5,894 nucleotides of DNA from positions 1-5,894 of the forward strand of contig CAMNPA010000094.1 of the NCBI GenBank assembly GCA_946547205.1. The letters are read 5' to 3'. Both the position numbers and the translations under genes were made by a program. The notes beneath the pieces were generated by a model, which saw nothing but the letters and a program-made list of their open reading frames with translations, was not told the DNA's origin and searched no databases. Positions 1 to 5,846 of this stretch are shown piece after piece; the first letter of the stretch is position 1, and every line of letters starts with the position of its first letter. This stretch comes from an uncultured Selenomonadales bacterium. GTDB taxonomy: Bacteria > Bacillota > Negativicutes > Selenomonadales > Selenomonadaceae.

Positions 1-2
1 TT

Positions 3-77
3 GTGCAGGCGGTCGATATCAGCGTGCGTGCGCTTTATGTCGAGTCGAGTCGCGGCTTGAAAGGAAAATTTTTTTAG
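3..77 (+). CDS. Possible 3' end of an unidentified upstream gene (partial)
   Basis: One frame stays open from the window edge to a TAG stop at 75-77 and would encode a tail ending in the residues YVESSRGLKGKFF. Its codons (GTC, ATC, CGC, GGC) resemble those of the genes downstream, and its stop overlaps the ribosome-binding region of fabF, as expected for a preceding gene in the same operon. I do not recognise the family from 24 residues. A second frame ending in TGA at 58-60 is also open, so the choice of frame is uncertain. The first 60 bases are more G+C rich than the rest of the spacer, which weakly favours coding sequence. Confidence 0.3.
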   Translation: MQAVDISVRALYVESSRGLKGKFF

Positions 78-89
78 GAATTGGGAAGG
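76..89 (+). promoter_or_regulatory. Ribosome-binding region of fabF with two candidate Shine-Dalgarno motifs
   Basis: AGGA at 76-79 lies 10 bases before the ATG at 90. GGGAAGG at 83-89 lies 9 bases before an in-frame TTG at 99. An in-frame TTG at 81 has no motif at workable distance. The ATG at 90 is preferred because it is ATG and has an acceptable motif, but TTG 99 is a real alternative that would remove only three residues. Confidence 0.45.
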
Positions 90-1349
90 ATGATAGAGTT
101 GATTCAAGAGAATAGAGTTGTGGTCACGGGACTCGGCGCAGTTTCGCCAATCGGTATCGGCAAAGAAAATTTTTGGAACGCGCTCATAAACGGCACTAAC
201 GGTATCGGGCGAATCACATTGTTTGACGCGACAGACTACACATCGCAAATCGCCGGCGAAGTTCTGGACTTCGAGCCCGCGCAGTTCATCGACAAGAAAG
301 AAATTAAGCGCATGGATCGTTACACGCAATTTGCATTGGCGGCGACAAAACTTGCCTTCGACGACGCAAAACTTGATGCCGATAAAATTGACGGTGAACG
401 CGCAGGAGTTTTCGTCGGCACCGGCATCGGCGGCATGGACACGCTCCACAATCAATATCAAAAACTTTTCGCCAAAGGTCCTTCGCGAATCAGCCCGTTC
501 TTTATTCCGATGATGATTGCAAATATGGCGGCGGGCAACATCGCCATTGCCTTTAAACTTCACGGTCCGTGCGAATGTATCGTGACGGCGTGCGCGTCGG
601 GAACAAATGCTGTCGGCGATGCGTTCAGAGCGATTCAGCGCGGCGATGTCGATTTGATGTTCGCGGGCGGCACAGAGGCGGCAATTTCTCCTGCAGGCGT
701 TGCGGGCTTTGCTCAAATGAAAGCTCTCTGCTCCGACCACAACGACGATCCTGCTCATGCGTCCCGACCGTTTGATAAAAATCGCAGCGGCTTTGTCATG
801 GGCGAAGGCGCAGGAATTATCGTCCTTGAAAAACTCGAACATGCTCAAGCTCGCGGCGCACACATTTACGCGGAAATTGTCGGCTACGGCAGAAACGACG
901 ACGCTTATCACATCACGACGCCCGCACCCGGCGGTTTGACGCAATGCAAATGTATGAAACTCGCTCTCGACGACGCGGGACTTAAGCCGACGGAAATTGA
1001 CTACGTGAACGCGCACGGCACATCAACGCATTTCAACGACCAGAGCGAAACCGAGGCGATTAAACTTCTTTTCGGCGAACACGCTTACAAATTGGCAATC
1101 TCTTCGACAAAATCAATGACGGGTCACATGCTCGGAGCGGCAGGCGGCATTGAGGCAGTCGCAACGGTTCTTTCCGTTGAAAATGACATCGTTCACCCGA
1201 CAATCAATTATGAGACGCCCGACGACGGTTTGGATTTGAATTACGTCCCGAACGTTGCGCAGTCTCGCACAGTCAACGCGGCAATTTCAAATTCTTTCGG
1301 CTTCGGCGGACACAATGCTTGCGTCGCGTTTAAAAAATTCATCGGCTAA
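90..1349 (+). CDS. fabF: 3-oxoacyl-[acyl-carrier-protein] synthase II (KAS II)
   Basis: FabF condenses malonyl-ACP with a growing acyl-ACP in the cytoplasm, releasing CO2 and lengthening the chain by two carbons in type II fatty acid synthesis. From the ATG at 90 it has 419 residues, a normal length for the family. The thiolase-fold start RVVVTGLGAVSPIG is near residue 9. The Cys-His-His triad is complete: the nucleophile in TACASG (Cys168), His309 in NAHGTST and His346 in TGHMLGAAGG, with the conserved Lys341 in STKS. The glycine-rich gating loop FGFGGHN lies near residues 403-409. No key residue is missing, so it should be active. Acyl carrier protein and other fab genes are not in the window, so its operon partners are unknown. 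The hairpin downstream separates it from dprA. KAS I (FabB) is less likely given overall wording and the Bacillota setting. The start could also be TTG 81 or TTG 99. Confidence 0.95.
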   Translation: MIELIQENRVVVTGLGAVSPIGIGKENFWNALINGTNGIGRITLFDATDYTSQIAGEVLDFEPAQFIDKKEIKRMDRYTQFALAATKLAFDDAKLDADKIDGERAGVFVGTGIGGMDTLHNQYQKLFAKGPSRISPFFIPMMIANMAAGNIAIAFKLHGPCECIVTACASGTNAVGDAFRAIQRGDVDLMFAGGTEAAISPAGVAGFAQMKALCSDHNDDPAHASRPFDKNRSGFVMGEGAGIIVLEKLEHAQARGAHIYAEIVGYGRNDDAYHITTPAPGGLTQCKCMKLALDDAGLKPTEIDYVNAHGTSTHFNDQSETEAIKLLFGEHAYKLAISSTKSMTGHMLGAAGGIEAVATVLSVENDIVHPTINYETPDDGLDLNYVPNVAQSRTVNAAISNSFGFGGHNACVAFKKFIG

Positions 1350-1375
1350 ATTTCACGAGGCGAATCAAATAAAAC

Positions 1376-1421
1376 GAAAACACTTCCCTACATGAAAATC
1401 AGCAGTTAGGGAAGTGTTTTC
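1376..1421. terminator. Probable rho-independent terminator after fabF (bidirectional in form)
   Basis: A perfect 15-bp inverted repeat (arms 1376-1390 and 1407-1421, core ACTTCCCTA / TAGGGAAGT) surrounds a 16-base loop, 26 bases after the fabF stop. The stem ends in A-run/T-run pairs (GAAAAC / GTTTTC), as in terminators whose U-tract folds into the stem. Against it are the long loop and the lack of a longer free T-run after the stem. It is placed correctly to end the fabF transcript before dprA. A remnant of a small mobile element is the alternative, because tandem repeats start at the very next base. Confidence 0.65.
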
Positions 1422-1449
1422 AATTAGTAATTAGGAATTAGCAGTTAGC
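1422..1449. repeat. Four imperfect 7-bp tandem repeats (AATTAGN type)
   Basis: Four consecutive heptamers read AATTAGT, AATTAGG, AATTAGC and AGTTAGC, starting directly after the terminator hairpin. They run into the perfect inverted repeat AGCAATT-G-AATTGCT at 1447-1461, which joins this array to the ATTGCTC array downstream. The two arrays are partly complementary (TTAGCA against TGCTCA), so together they could fold into an imperfect hairpin. No coding frame is visible here. Confidence 0.8.
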
Positions 1450-1455
1450 AATTGA

Positions 1456-1496
1456 ATTGCTCATTGCTCATTGCTCATTGCTCATTGCTCATTGCT
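1456..1496. repeat. 7-bp tandem repeat ATTGCTC, 5.9 copies, in the dprA leader
   Basis: Five exact ATTGCTC units are followed by a sixth lacking its last base. The array ends just before the AAGGTGG ribosome-binding motif of dprA (1500-1506). Exact short tandem repeats of this sort can change copy number by strand slippage. I see no convincing -35/-10 promoter in the 1422-1500 stretch, so whether the array lies in a promoter or only in the 5' leader is unknown. Confidence 0.9.
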
Positions 1497-1513
1497 AAAA
1501 AGGTGGTGGAGCT

Positions 1514-2644
1514 GTGGAAAAATATTTTATGGCGGCAATGGGCGGCGCGGACGGTCTCGGCAACAAGAGTATCGCTCACCTTGTGAAATTTTTCGGCAGT
1601 GCTGAAGTTGCGTGGTCTGCCGACGCTTACGACCTAATCAAGTCCGGCATTAGAAGAAAATCTCTTGAAGCGTTCCTGGACTTCCGCCGCCAACATCCAA
1701 ATGCGCCCGAAAATCTCATCGGCTATTGCGAACGGCACAAAATTAATCTGTGCTGCATCGCCGACGAAGATTATCCGCCGCTTTTAAAAGAAATTGACAC
1801 GCCGCCAATGTTCTTTTATTATCGTGGGCAGTTGCAACCTCTGGCGCAAAGAATCGGTGTTGTTGGCTCGCGTCACAATACGCCTTACGGTCAATCGGTC
1901 GCGCTGGAACTCGGTGAACAGCTCGCGGCGGCAGGATTGACTGTCGTAAGCGGTGCGGCTCGCGGTATTGATTCATTTGCACATCGCGGAGCTTTGAAGT
2001 CGGGCAGAACTGTCGCAGTGCTCGGTTGCGGAATTAATTATCTCTATCCCGTCGAGAACCGAAAACTTTTTGAGCAGATTCTTGAACGCGGTGTCGTCAT
2101 GAGCGAATTTCCGCCGCAAATGCCGCCGAATCAAGGAACGTTCCGCGTCCGCAACAGAATCATCGCCGGGCTTAGTCGCGGTGTTGTCGTCGTTGAAGCA
2201 GGCAAAGAGAGCGGAGCACTTATCACAAGCGGCTATGCAGGCGAGTACGGACGAGACGTTTTCGCCATTCCCGGCAAGATTTATGAGAACATGAGCGTTG
2301 GTTGTCATGAGCTGATTCGCGACGGTGCCACGTTGATTAAAGGTGCGCAGGATATTTTGGATGAATATGAACTTGTCGCGACGACGCCGGAAATTTTTAC
2401 GCCGAAATCTTCCGCCGATTCTAAACCGCCGCGCATTCAACCTAAGCCCGCAAAAACTTTTGAACTTGACGGCGTGGAAGCCAAAATTTTTGAAATCATA
2501 CCGCTCGACAAATTCATCACCGACGAAGAAATTTTAATGCAAATTGACGACATCACGCCGAGCGAACTTCCAACTATAATGTGGTCATTGGAGCTGAAAA
2601 ATTGCGTCGAAGAGGACGCCGGTCGATATAAACGCAAACGCTAA
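1514..2644 (+). CDS. dprA: DNA-processing protein DprA (Smf)
   Basis: DprA binds incoming single-stranded DNA in the cytoplasm and loads RecA during natural transformation. It is also widespread in bacteria not known to be competent. The 376 residues show the expected order. A helical N-terminal region (about 1-60) comes first. The Rossmann-like core follows (about 110-285), with GVVGSR (115-120), SGAARGID (146-153), AVLGCG (168-173), SEFPP (197-201), RNRIIAGLS (213-221) and AIPG (251-254). A proline-rich linker (about 290-315) then leads to a C-terminal winged-helix domain (about 318-376). The GTG start at 1514 follows AAGGTGG by 7 bases and gives an N-terminus that lines up with the family. 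The next ATG (1529) would cut only five residues. It heads the conserved dprA-topA-trmFO block, with 16 bases to the next gene. Its leader is filled with tandem repeats. Confidence 0.95.
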   Translation: MEKYFMAAMGGADGLGNKSIAHLVKFFGSAEVAWSADAYDLIKSGIRRKSLEAFLDFRRQHPNAPENLIGYCERHKINLCCIADEDYPPLLKEIDTPPMFFYYRGQLQPLAQRIGVVGSRHNTPYGQSVALELGEQLAAAGLTVVSGAARGIDSFAHRGALKSGRTVAVLGCGINYLYPVENRKLFEQILERGVVMSEFPPQMPPNQGTFRVRNRIIAGLSRGVVVVEAGKESGALITSGYAGEYGRDVFAIPGKIYENMSVGCHELIRDGATLIKGAQDILDEYELVATTPEIFTPKSSADSKPPRIQPKPAKTFELDGVEAKIFEIIPLDKFITDEEILMQIDDITPSELPTIMWSLELKNCVEEDAGRYKRKR

Positions 2645-2660
2645 ACTGGAGGACAGACAC

Positions 2661-4304
2661 GTGGCAGAAAAAATTTTAAAGTCGGTGGTAATCGTTGAGA
2701 GTCCCGAAAAGGCTCGGACGATTAGAAAATTTGTCGGGCGAACGTATTCGGTGCTGTCAACGGACGGCTTCTTGAAGGATTTGCCCAAAAGTCGCATCGG
2801 TGTGGACGACACGCAGAATTATCAGCCGAATTATATCACGGTGCGCGGCAAAGGTAAGTTGCTCGCCGAACTCAAGCGCGAAACTTTGAAGGCACGCAGA
2901 ATTTTTCTCGCGACAAATCCGGACGCTAAAGGCGAATTTTTGGCGCGGCAGTGCTGCGAAATTTTCGGCATCAATCCGTTGTCGAAATGTCGAATTCTGC
3001 TCGACGAAATGACGCGTGAAAATTTTAAGTCGTCGTTCGACACGGCTCGACCGATTGACAACAATTTGGCGGACGCATTTCAAACTAAGCAGCTCATCGA
3101 TAAATACGTTAGCCATCGCGTCGGAGAATATCTTGAGCGGAAAATTTGGCGCGGCGTCAAAGTCGGCAGGTTTCGTGCAATGTTGTTGAGTTTAATCGCC
3201 AACACTCCCGCGCAGGAAAATTTGACCGTCGAAAAAAATTTGACGCTTGCGACGTTGCAAGAACTCGCGCTGAACGAATTGAACTTTTCGGCGGGAAGGA
3301 CGCGTTTCATTGCCGATCAGCTCTACGAAGGAATTTCTCTCGACAAAGACTGCGCGGGCTTGATAACGTATCCACACGGCGCGGAAATTTTTTTGACGAC
3401 AGAACAACGCAATCCCGAAGACGTAAAAGAATTCTTGACGGATTATCAGTTCAAGCTTTACAATCTGATTTACGCGCGCATCACCGATAAAAATTTCGCG
3501 TTGAACATTACGAATTGCGCATTGCCTTCCGATGCGGCTTTGATGGCGGCTTTCGACAAGCTCGGCGTGGCGTGGGCTGATGTTTACTCCGTCGGCATTG
3601 CAAGCTTGATTAAGCGCAAATACATCGCGGCGGAAGACGGCGTTTACAAAGTCACTTCGCTCGGTCAACGCGTGCTTGAGGCTCTCGACGGTTTTTTTGA
3701 TGACGTGTTCAGCGCAAAAGCTTACAACGAGATCACCGCGCAAGTTCACGAAGTTTCAATCGGCAACGTTAAAAAGTCCGTCGTCATTGAAAATTACTGC
3801 AAAAAATTTTCTGCGGCGTTCACGGAAGCGATGGCGACTCTCGGCGATGACGCTAAGCCGCAAAGTGAACCTGTCGTTGAATCTGACGAGGTCTGCGAAA
3901 AATGCGGGCGCAAAATGTTGATTCGGCACGGGCGTTATGGAACGTTCCTTGCGTGTTCAGGCTATCCCGAATGCAAAAACGCCAAACCTTTTCTTGAGCA
4001 GCTGCAGCAACGTTGTCCGAAGTGCGGCGAACATTTGGCGAAACGTGCGCTCAATCGCGGCAGAACTTATTACTGTTGTGAATCGTGCGACTTCGTGACG
4101 TGGGACGAACCGCAAACGATAACTTGCAAGTCGTGCGGCTCGACAATGTTTGTGCACAGATTCAAAGGTCGTGCTCCGATGCTCTATTGCGGCAATGAAA
4201 ATTGTCAGACGCGCGAAAATCACCCGATGAATAAAATTTTGGCGGAAAGTAAACGTCGCGCCGAACTTCGCAAGGCTCGTAAAGCTAAGGAGTCAAAACA
4301 TTGA
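2661..4304 (+). CDS. topA: TopA-family protein, probably catalytically inactive topoisomerase I derivative
   Basis: Normal TopA relaxes negative supercoils by cutting one DNA strand through a tyrosine. This copy has 547 residues, against roughly 690 or more in relatives. Seen: a TOPRIM start IVESPEKARTI (Glu13), DLPKSRIGVD (40-49), YITVRGKGKLLAELK (58-72), then NPDAKGE (86-92) where the family has DxDREGE. The tyrosine strand reads GLITYPHGAE (233-242) where ITYMRTDS is usual, keeping Tyr237 but losing the arginine and aspartate. The HEAIRP motif is absent, RPSTY is replaced by WADVY (305-309), and the hinge-domain segments are missing. Three C4 zinc ribbons are intact: Cys412/415/432/438, Cys452/455/472 or 473/476, and Cys489/492/510/515. 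The frame is open throughout, so this is not simple decay. GTG start; GGAGG lies 8 bases upstream. I infer a DNA-binding pseudoenzyme; another type IA topoisomerase should exist in the genome. The symbol marks locus and family, not activity. Confidence 0.9.
   Translation: MAEKILKSVVIVESPEKARTIRKFVGRTYSVLSTDGFLKDLPKSRIGVDDTQNYQPNYITVRGKGKLLAELKRETLKARRIFLATNPDAKGEFLARQCCEIFGINPLSKCRILLDEMTRENFKSSFDTARPIDNNLADAFQTKQLIDKYVSHRVGEYLERKIWRGVKVGRFRAMLLSLIANTPAQENLTVEKNLTLATLQELALNELNFSAGRTRFIADQLYEGISLDKDCAGLITYPHGAEIFLTTEQRNPEDVKEFLTDYQFKLYNLIYARITDKNFALNITNCALPSDAALMAAFDKLGVAWADVYSVGIASLIKRKYIAAEDGVYKVTSLGQRVLEALDGFFDDVFSAKAYNEITAQVHEVSIGNVKKSVVIENYCKKFSAAFTEAMATLGDDAKPQSEPVVESDEVCEKCGRKMLIRHGRYGTFLACSGYPECKNAKPFLEQLQQRCPKCGEHLAKRALNRGRTYYCCESCDFVTWDEPQTITCKSCGSTMFVHRFKGRAPMLYCGNENCQTRENHPMNKILAESKRRAELRKARKAKESKH
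4287..4292 (+). promoter_or_regulatory. Ribosome-binding site fixing the TTG start of trmFO
   Basis: AAGGAG lies within the last codons of the topA-like gene, 8 bases before the TTG at 4301. That TTG overlaps the upstream stop as TTGA. The strong motif and the position of the dinucleotide-binding motif at residue 8 make this start convincing despite the rare codon, and the overlap implies translational coupling. Confidence 0.8.
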
Positions 4305-5620
4305 GTAAAGTTCACATCATCGGCGCGGGACTTGCAGGCTCGGAAGCGGCGTGGCAAATTGCTCGTCGCGGCGTCGAAGTCGTCTTGCACGAAATGCGTC
4401 CGTCAAAAAAAACTCCTGCTCATAAAACCGGCAACTTCGCGGAACTCGTCTGCAGCAATTCATTACGCGCGGCAGGTCTTTCAAATGCGGTCGGCGTTCT
4501 CAAAGAAGAAATGCGGCGTTTGAATTCGGTCATCATGTTCGCGGCGGACAATGCGGCAATTCCTGCAGGCGGAGCGTTGGCAGTCGACAGAGAAGAATTC
4601 GGGCGGCTCGTCACGTCAAAAGTCAAAAGCGTTGTCGAATTCGTCGAGGAAGAAATTACAAATCTTGACGCGCTGATAAATTCCGACGACGTGTTGATTA
4701 TCGCAAGCGGACCTTTGACGGATGGAGCACTTGCAGACGAAATTAAACGGCTCACCGGCGGCGACGATTTTTATTTTTACGACGCGGCGGCTCCGATTGT
4801 CACGGCTGATTCGATTGATTTTGGCAAGGCGTTCAAGGCGTCTCGTTACGGCAAAGGCGACGCTGATTCTTACATCAACTGCCCGATGACTCGCGACGAA
4901 TACTTGACTTTCCGCACCGAACTCATTGCCGCAGAAAAAACTAAGCCGCACGATTTTGAGCAGGAAATTTTTTTTGAAGGTTGCTTGCCCGTCGAAGTGT
5001 TGGCATCTCGCGGCGAAGATACAATGCGTTTCGGAAATTTGAAACCGGTCGGCTTGATTGACCCGCGCACAAATCAAACACCGTATGCGGTCGTTCAGTT
5101 GCGGCAGGACAATCGCTCGGCGACGCTGTACAATCTGGTCGGCTTTCAAACGCATTTGACGTGGAGCGAACAACGGCGCGTCTTCCGATTGATACCGGGA
5201 CTTGAGGCGGCTCAATTCGTGCGTTACGGCGTCATGCACAGAAACACTTACATTAACTCGCCGAAAATTTTATCGCCAACGTTCCAGCTGAAAAGTTCGC
5301 CGAAAATTTTTTTCGCGGGACAAATCACGGGCGTTGAAGGTTACGTCGAATCGGCGGCATCAGGCTTAATGGCGGGCATTAACGCGGCGCGGTTGACAAA
5401 AAATTTACAGCCGATGATTTTTCCGCAAACGACTTGTCACGGCGCATTGGCGAATTACATCACGACGGCAGTCACGAAAAATTTTCAGCCGATGAACATA
5501 ACGTTCGGATTGTTGCCGCCGCTTGAAGGTCGCGTTAAAAAAAATCTTCGCAAGGAAAAACTCGCGGCGCGGGCACTTGATGACATTAACAGCTTTTGCA
5601 ATGAACATCTGCCATTATGA
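4301..5620 (+). CDS. trmFO: Methylenetetrahydrofolate--tRNA-(uracil-5-)-methyltransferase TrmFO
   Basis: TrmFO is a cytoplasmic FAD enzyme that makes m5U54 in the T-loop of tRNA, taking the carbon from 5,10-methylene-tetrahydrofolate. At 439 residues it has normal length. Visible motifs are the FAD-binding GAGLAGSEAA (8-17), ELVCSNSLR with Cys51, PAGGALAVDR (88-97), FYFYDAAAPIV (157-167), FFEGCLPVE with Cys228, PYAVVQLRQD (261-270), GFQTHLTW (281-288), RNTYINSP (314-321) and the second FAD contact GQITGVEGYVESAASG (340-355). Cys51 and Cys228 match the two functionally important cysteines known in Bacillus TrmFO, so it should be active. It starts with TTG, overlapping the previous stop by four bases. 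Its last 23 residues, from RKEKLAARALDD to the stop, are repeated as free peptides by the two small ORFs downstream. The stop TGA overlaps the next ATG. xerC, the usual next gene, is absent. Confidence 0.96.
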   Translation: MSKVHIIGAGLAGSEAAWQIARRGVEVVLHEMRPSKKTPAHKTGNFAELVCSNSLRAAGLSNAVGVLKEEMRRLNSVIMFAADNAAIPAGGALAVDREEFGRLVTSKVKSVVEFVEEEITNLDALINSDDVLIIASGPLTDGALADEIKRLTGGDDFYFYDAAAPIVTADSIDFGKAFKASRYGKGDADSYINCPMTRDEYLTFRTELIAAEKTKPHDFEQEIFFEGCLPVEVLASRGEDTMRFGNLKPVGLIDPRTNQTPYAVVQLRQDNRSATLYNLVGFQTHLTWSEQRRVFRLIPGLEAAQFVRYGVMHRNTYINSPKILSPTFQLKSSPKIFFAGQITGVEGYVESAASGLMAGINAARLTKNLQPMIFPQTTCHGALANYITTAVTKNFQPMNITFGLLPPLEGRVKKNLRKEKLAARALDDINSFCNEHLPL

Positions 5621-5833
5621 AACGTTTCGAAGCAGAACGATTGGCTGACGCGTCACGGTGCCGCAAAGAAAAATTATCAGCGCGGGCTCTCGATGATATT
5701 AACAGCTTTTGTAATGAACATCTGCCATTATGAAACGTTTCAAAGCAAAACGATTGGCTGACGCGTCACGTTGCCGCAAGGAAAAATTATCTGCGCGGGC
5801 ACTTGACGACATTAACAGCTTTTGTAACGAACA
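5549..5833 (+). repeat. 113-bp tandem repeat, about 2.5 copies, spanning the trmFO end and the hslV leader
   Basis: Copies begin at 5549, 5662 and 5775, each at the CGCAA that encodes the Arg-Lys of RKEKL. The unit is the last 72 bases of trmFO plus a 41-base linker. The third copy stops matching after GAACA at 5833, where the hslV ribosome-binding site starts. The copies differ at many scattered positions, so they are not a recent duplication or an assembly artefact. The period is not a multiple of three. The frame is restored in each copy by an ATGA stop/start overlap (117-base ORF minus 4). Confidence 0.95.
5617..5733 (+). CDS. Small ORF, 38-residue peptide repeating the TrmFO C-terminus (copy A)
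   Basis: The ATG overlaps the trmFO stop as ATGA, and the ORF ends in TGA overlapping the next small ORF in the same way. It encodes a new head, MKRFEAERLADASRC, followed by a tail equal to the last 23 residues of TrmFO except for one Ala-to-Ser change. Against the trmFO tail, seven codons differ and six of the changes are synonymous, which argues for selection on the peptide. No Shine-Dalgarno motif precedes it, so termination-reinitiation from trmFO is the likely mode of translation. The peptide is charged and probably helical, with no signal peptide or membrane segment. Function is unknown. The alternative is a non-functional relic of tandem duplication. Confidence 0.6.
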   Translation: MKRFEAERLADASRCRKEKLSARALDDINSFCNEHLPL

Positions 5834-5846
5834 GGAGTGGATATAA
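5730..5846 (+). CDS. Small ORF, 38-residue peptide repeating the TrmFO C-terminus (copy B)
   Basis: This is the second copy of the same small gene, starting in an ATGA overlap with copy A. It matches copy A through residue 34 except for Glu5Lys and Glu7Lys. The eight other codon differences in that stretch are synonymous. The last residues change to QEWI, because the hslV ribosome-binding site is embedded there. Its TAA stop (5844-5846) directly abuts the hslV ATG. The two Glu-to-Lys changes make the head markedly more basic than in copy A. Function is unknown. Its position suggests translational coupling of the whole chain trmFO - A - B - hslV. Confidence 0.6.
   Translation: MKRFKAKRLADASRCRKEKLSARALDDINSFCNEQEWI
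5833..5837 (+). promoter_or_regulatory. Ribosome-binding site of hslV inside small ORF B
   Basis: AGGAG lies 9 bases before the ATG at 5847. It falls exactly where the third repeat copy departs from the other two, so the earlier copies lack it. Confidence 0.8.

Noticed and set aside
1456..1500. Promoter for dprA built from TTGCTC hexamers and the following TAAAAA
   Set aside because: The hexamers match the -35 consensus poorly and repeat every 7 bases, and no good -10 lies at 16-18 bases, so I do not call a promoter.
3192..3749. Long antisense open frame of 185 codons opposite the topA-like gene
   Set aside because: It lies fully inside a convincing gene on the other strand, has no recognisable motif or ribosome-binding site, and is explained by the codon bias of the sense gene.
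2661..4304. topA-like gene as a frameshifted pseudogene or sequencing error
   Set aside because: There is one open frame of 547 codons with conserved blocks on both sides of each deletion and all zinc-ribbon cysteines kept. Single-base errors would break the frame.
4616..5239. Long antisense open frame of 207 codons opposite trmFO
   Set aside because: It is fully contained in a well-conserved gene, and its translation is rich in Arg, Ile and Phe with no domain, as expected of a shadow frame.
2930..5490. Recurrent AAAATTTT-like palindromes through topA and trmFO
   Set aside because: They are made by frequent codon pairs such as GAA/AAA-ATT/AAT-TTT in coding sequence, with no regular spacing or intergenic placement.
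5614..5622. Programmed -1 frameshift joining TrmFO to the small ORFs into a longer protein
   Set aside because: The small ORFs are in the -1 frame, but the junction CCATTATGA has no slippery heptamer and the bases after it show no clear stimulatory hairpin. Stop/start reinitiation at ATGA is simpler.
5549..5833. Tandem repeat as a CRISPR array or assembly artefact
   Set aside because: The units are contiguous 113-bp copies with no spacers, so not CRISPR. The copies differ at many mostly synonymous positions, so they are not an assembly duplication.
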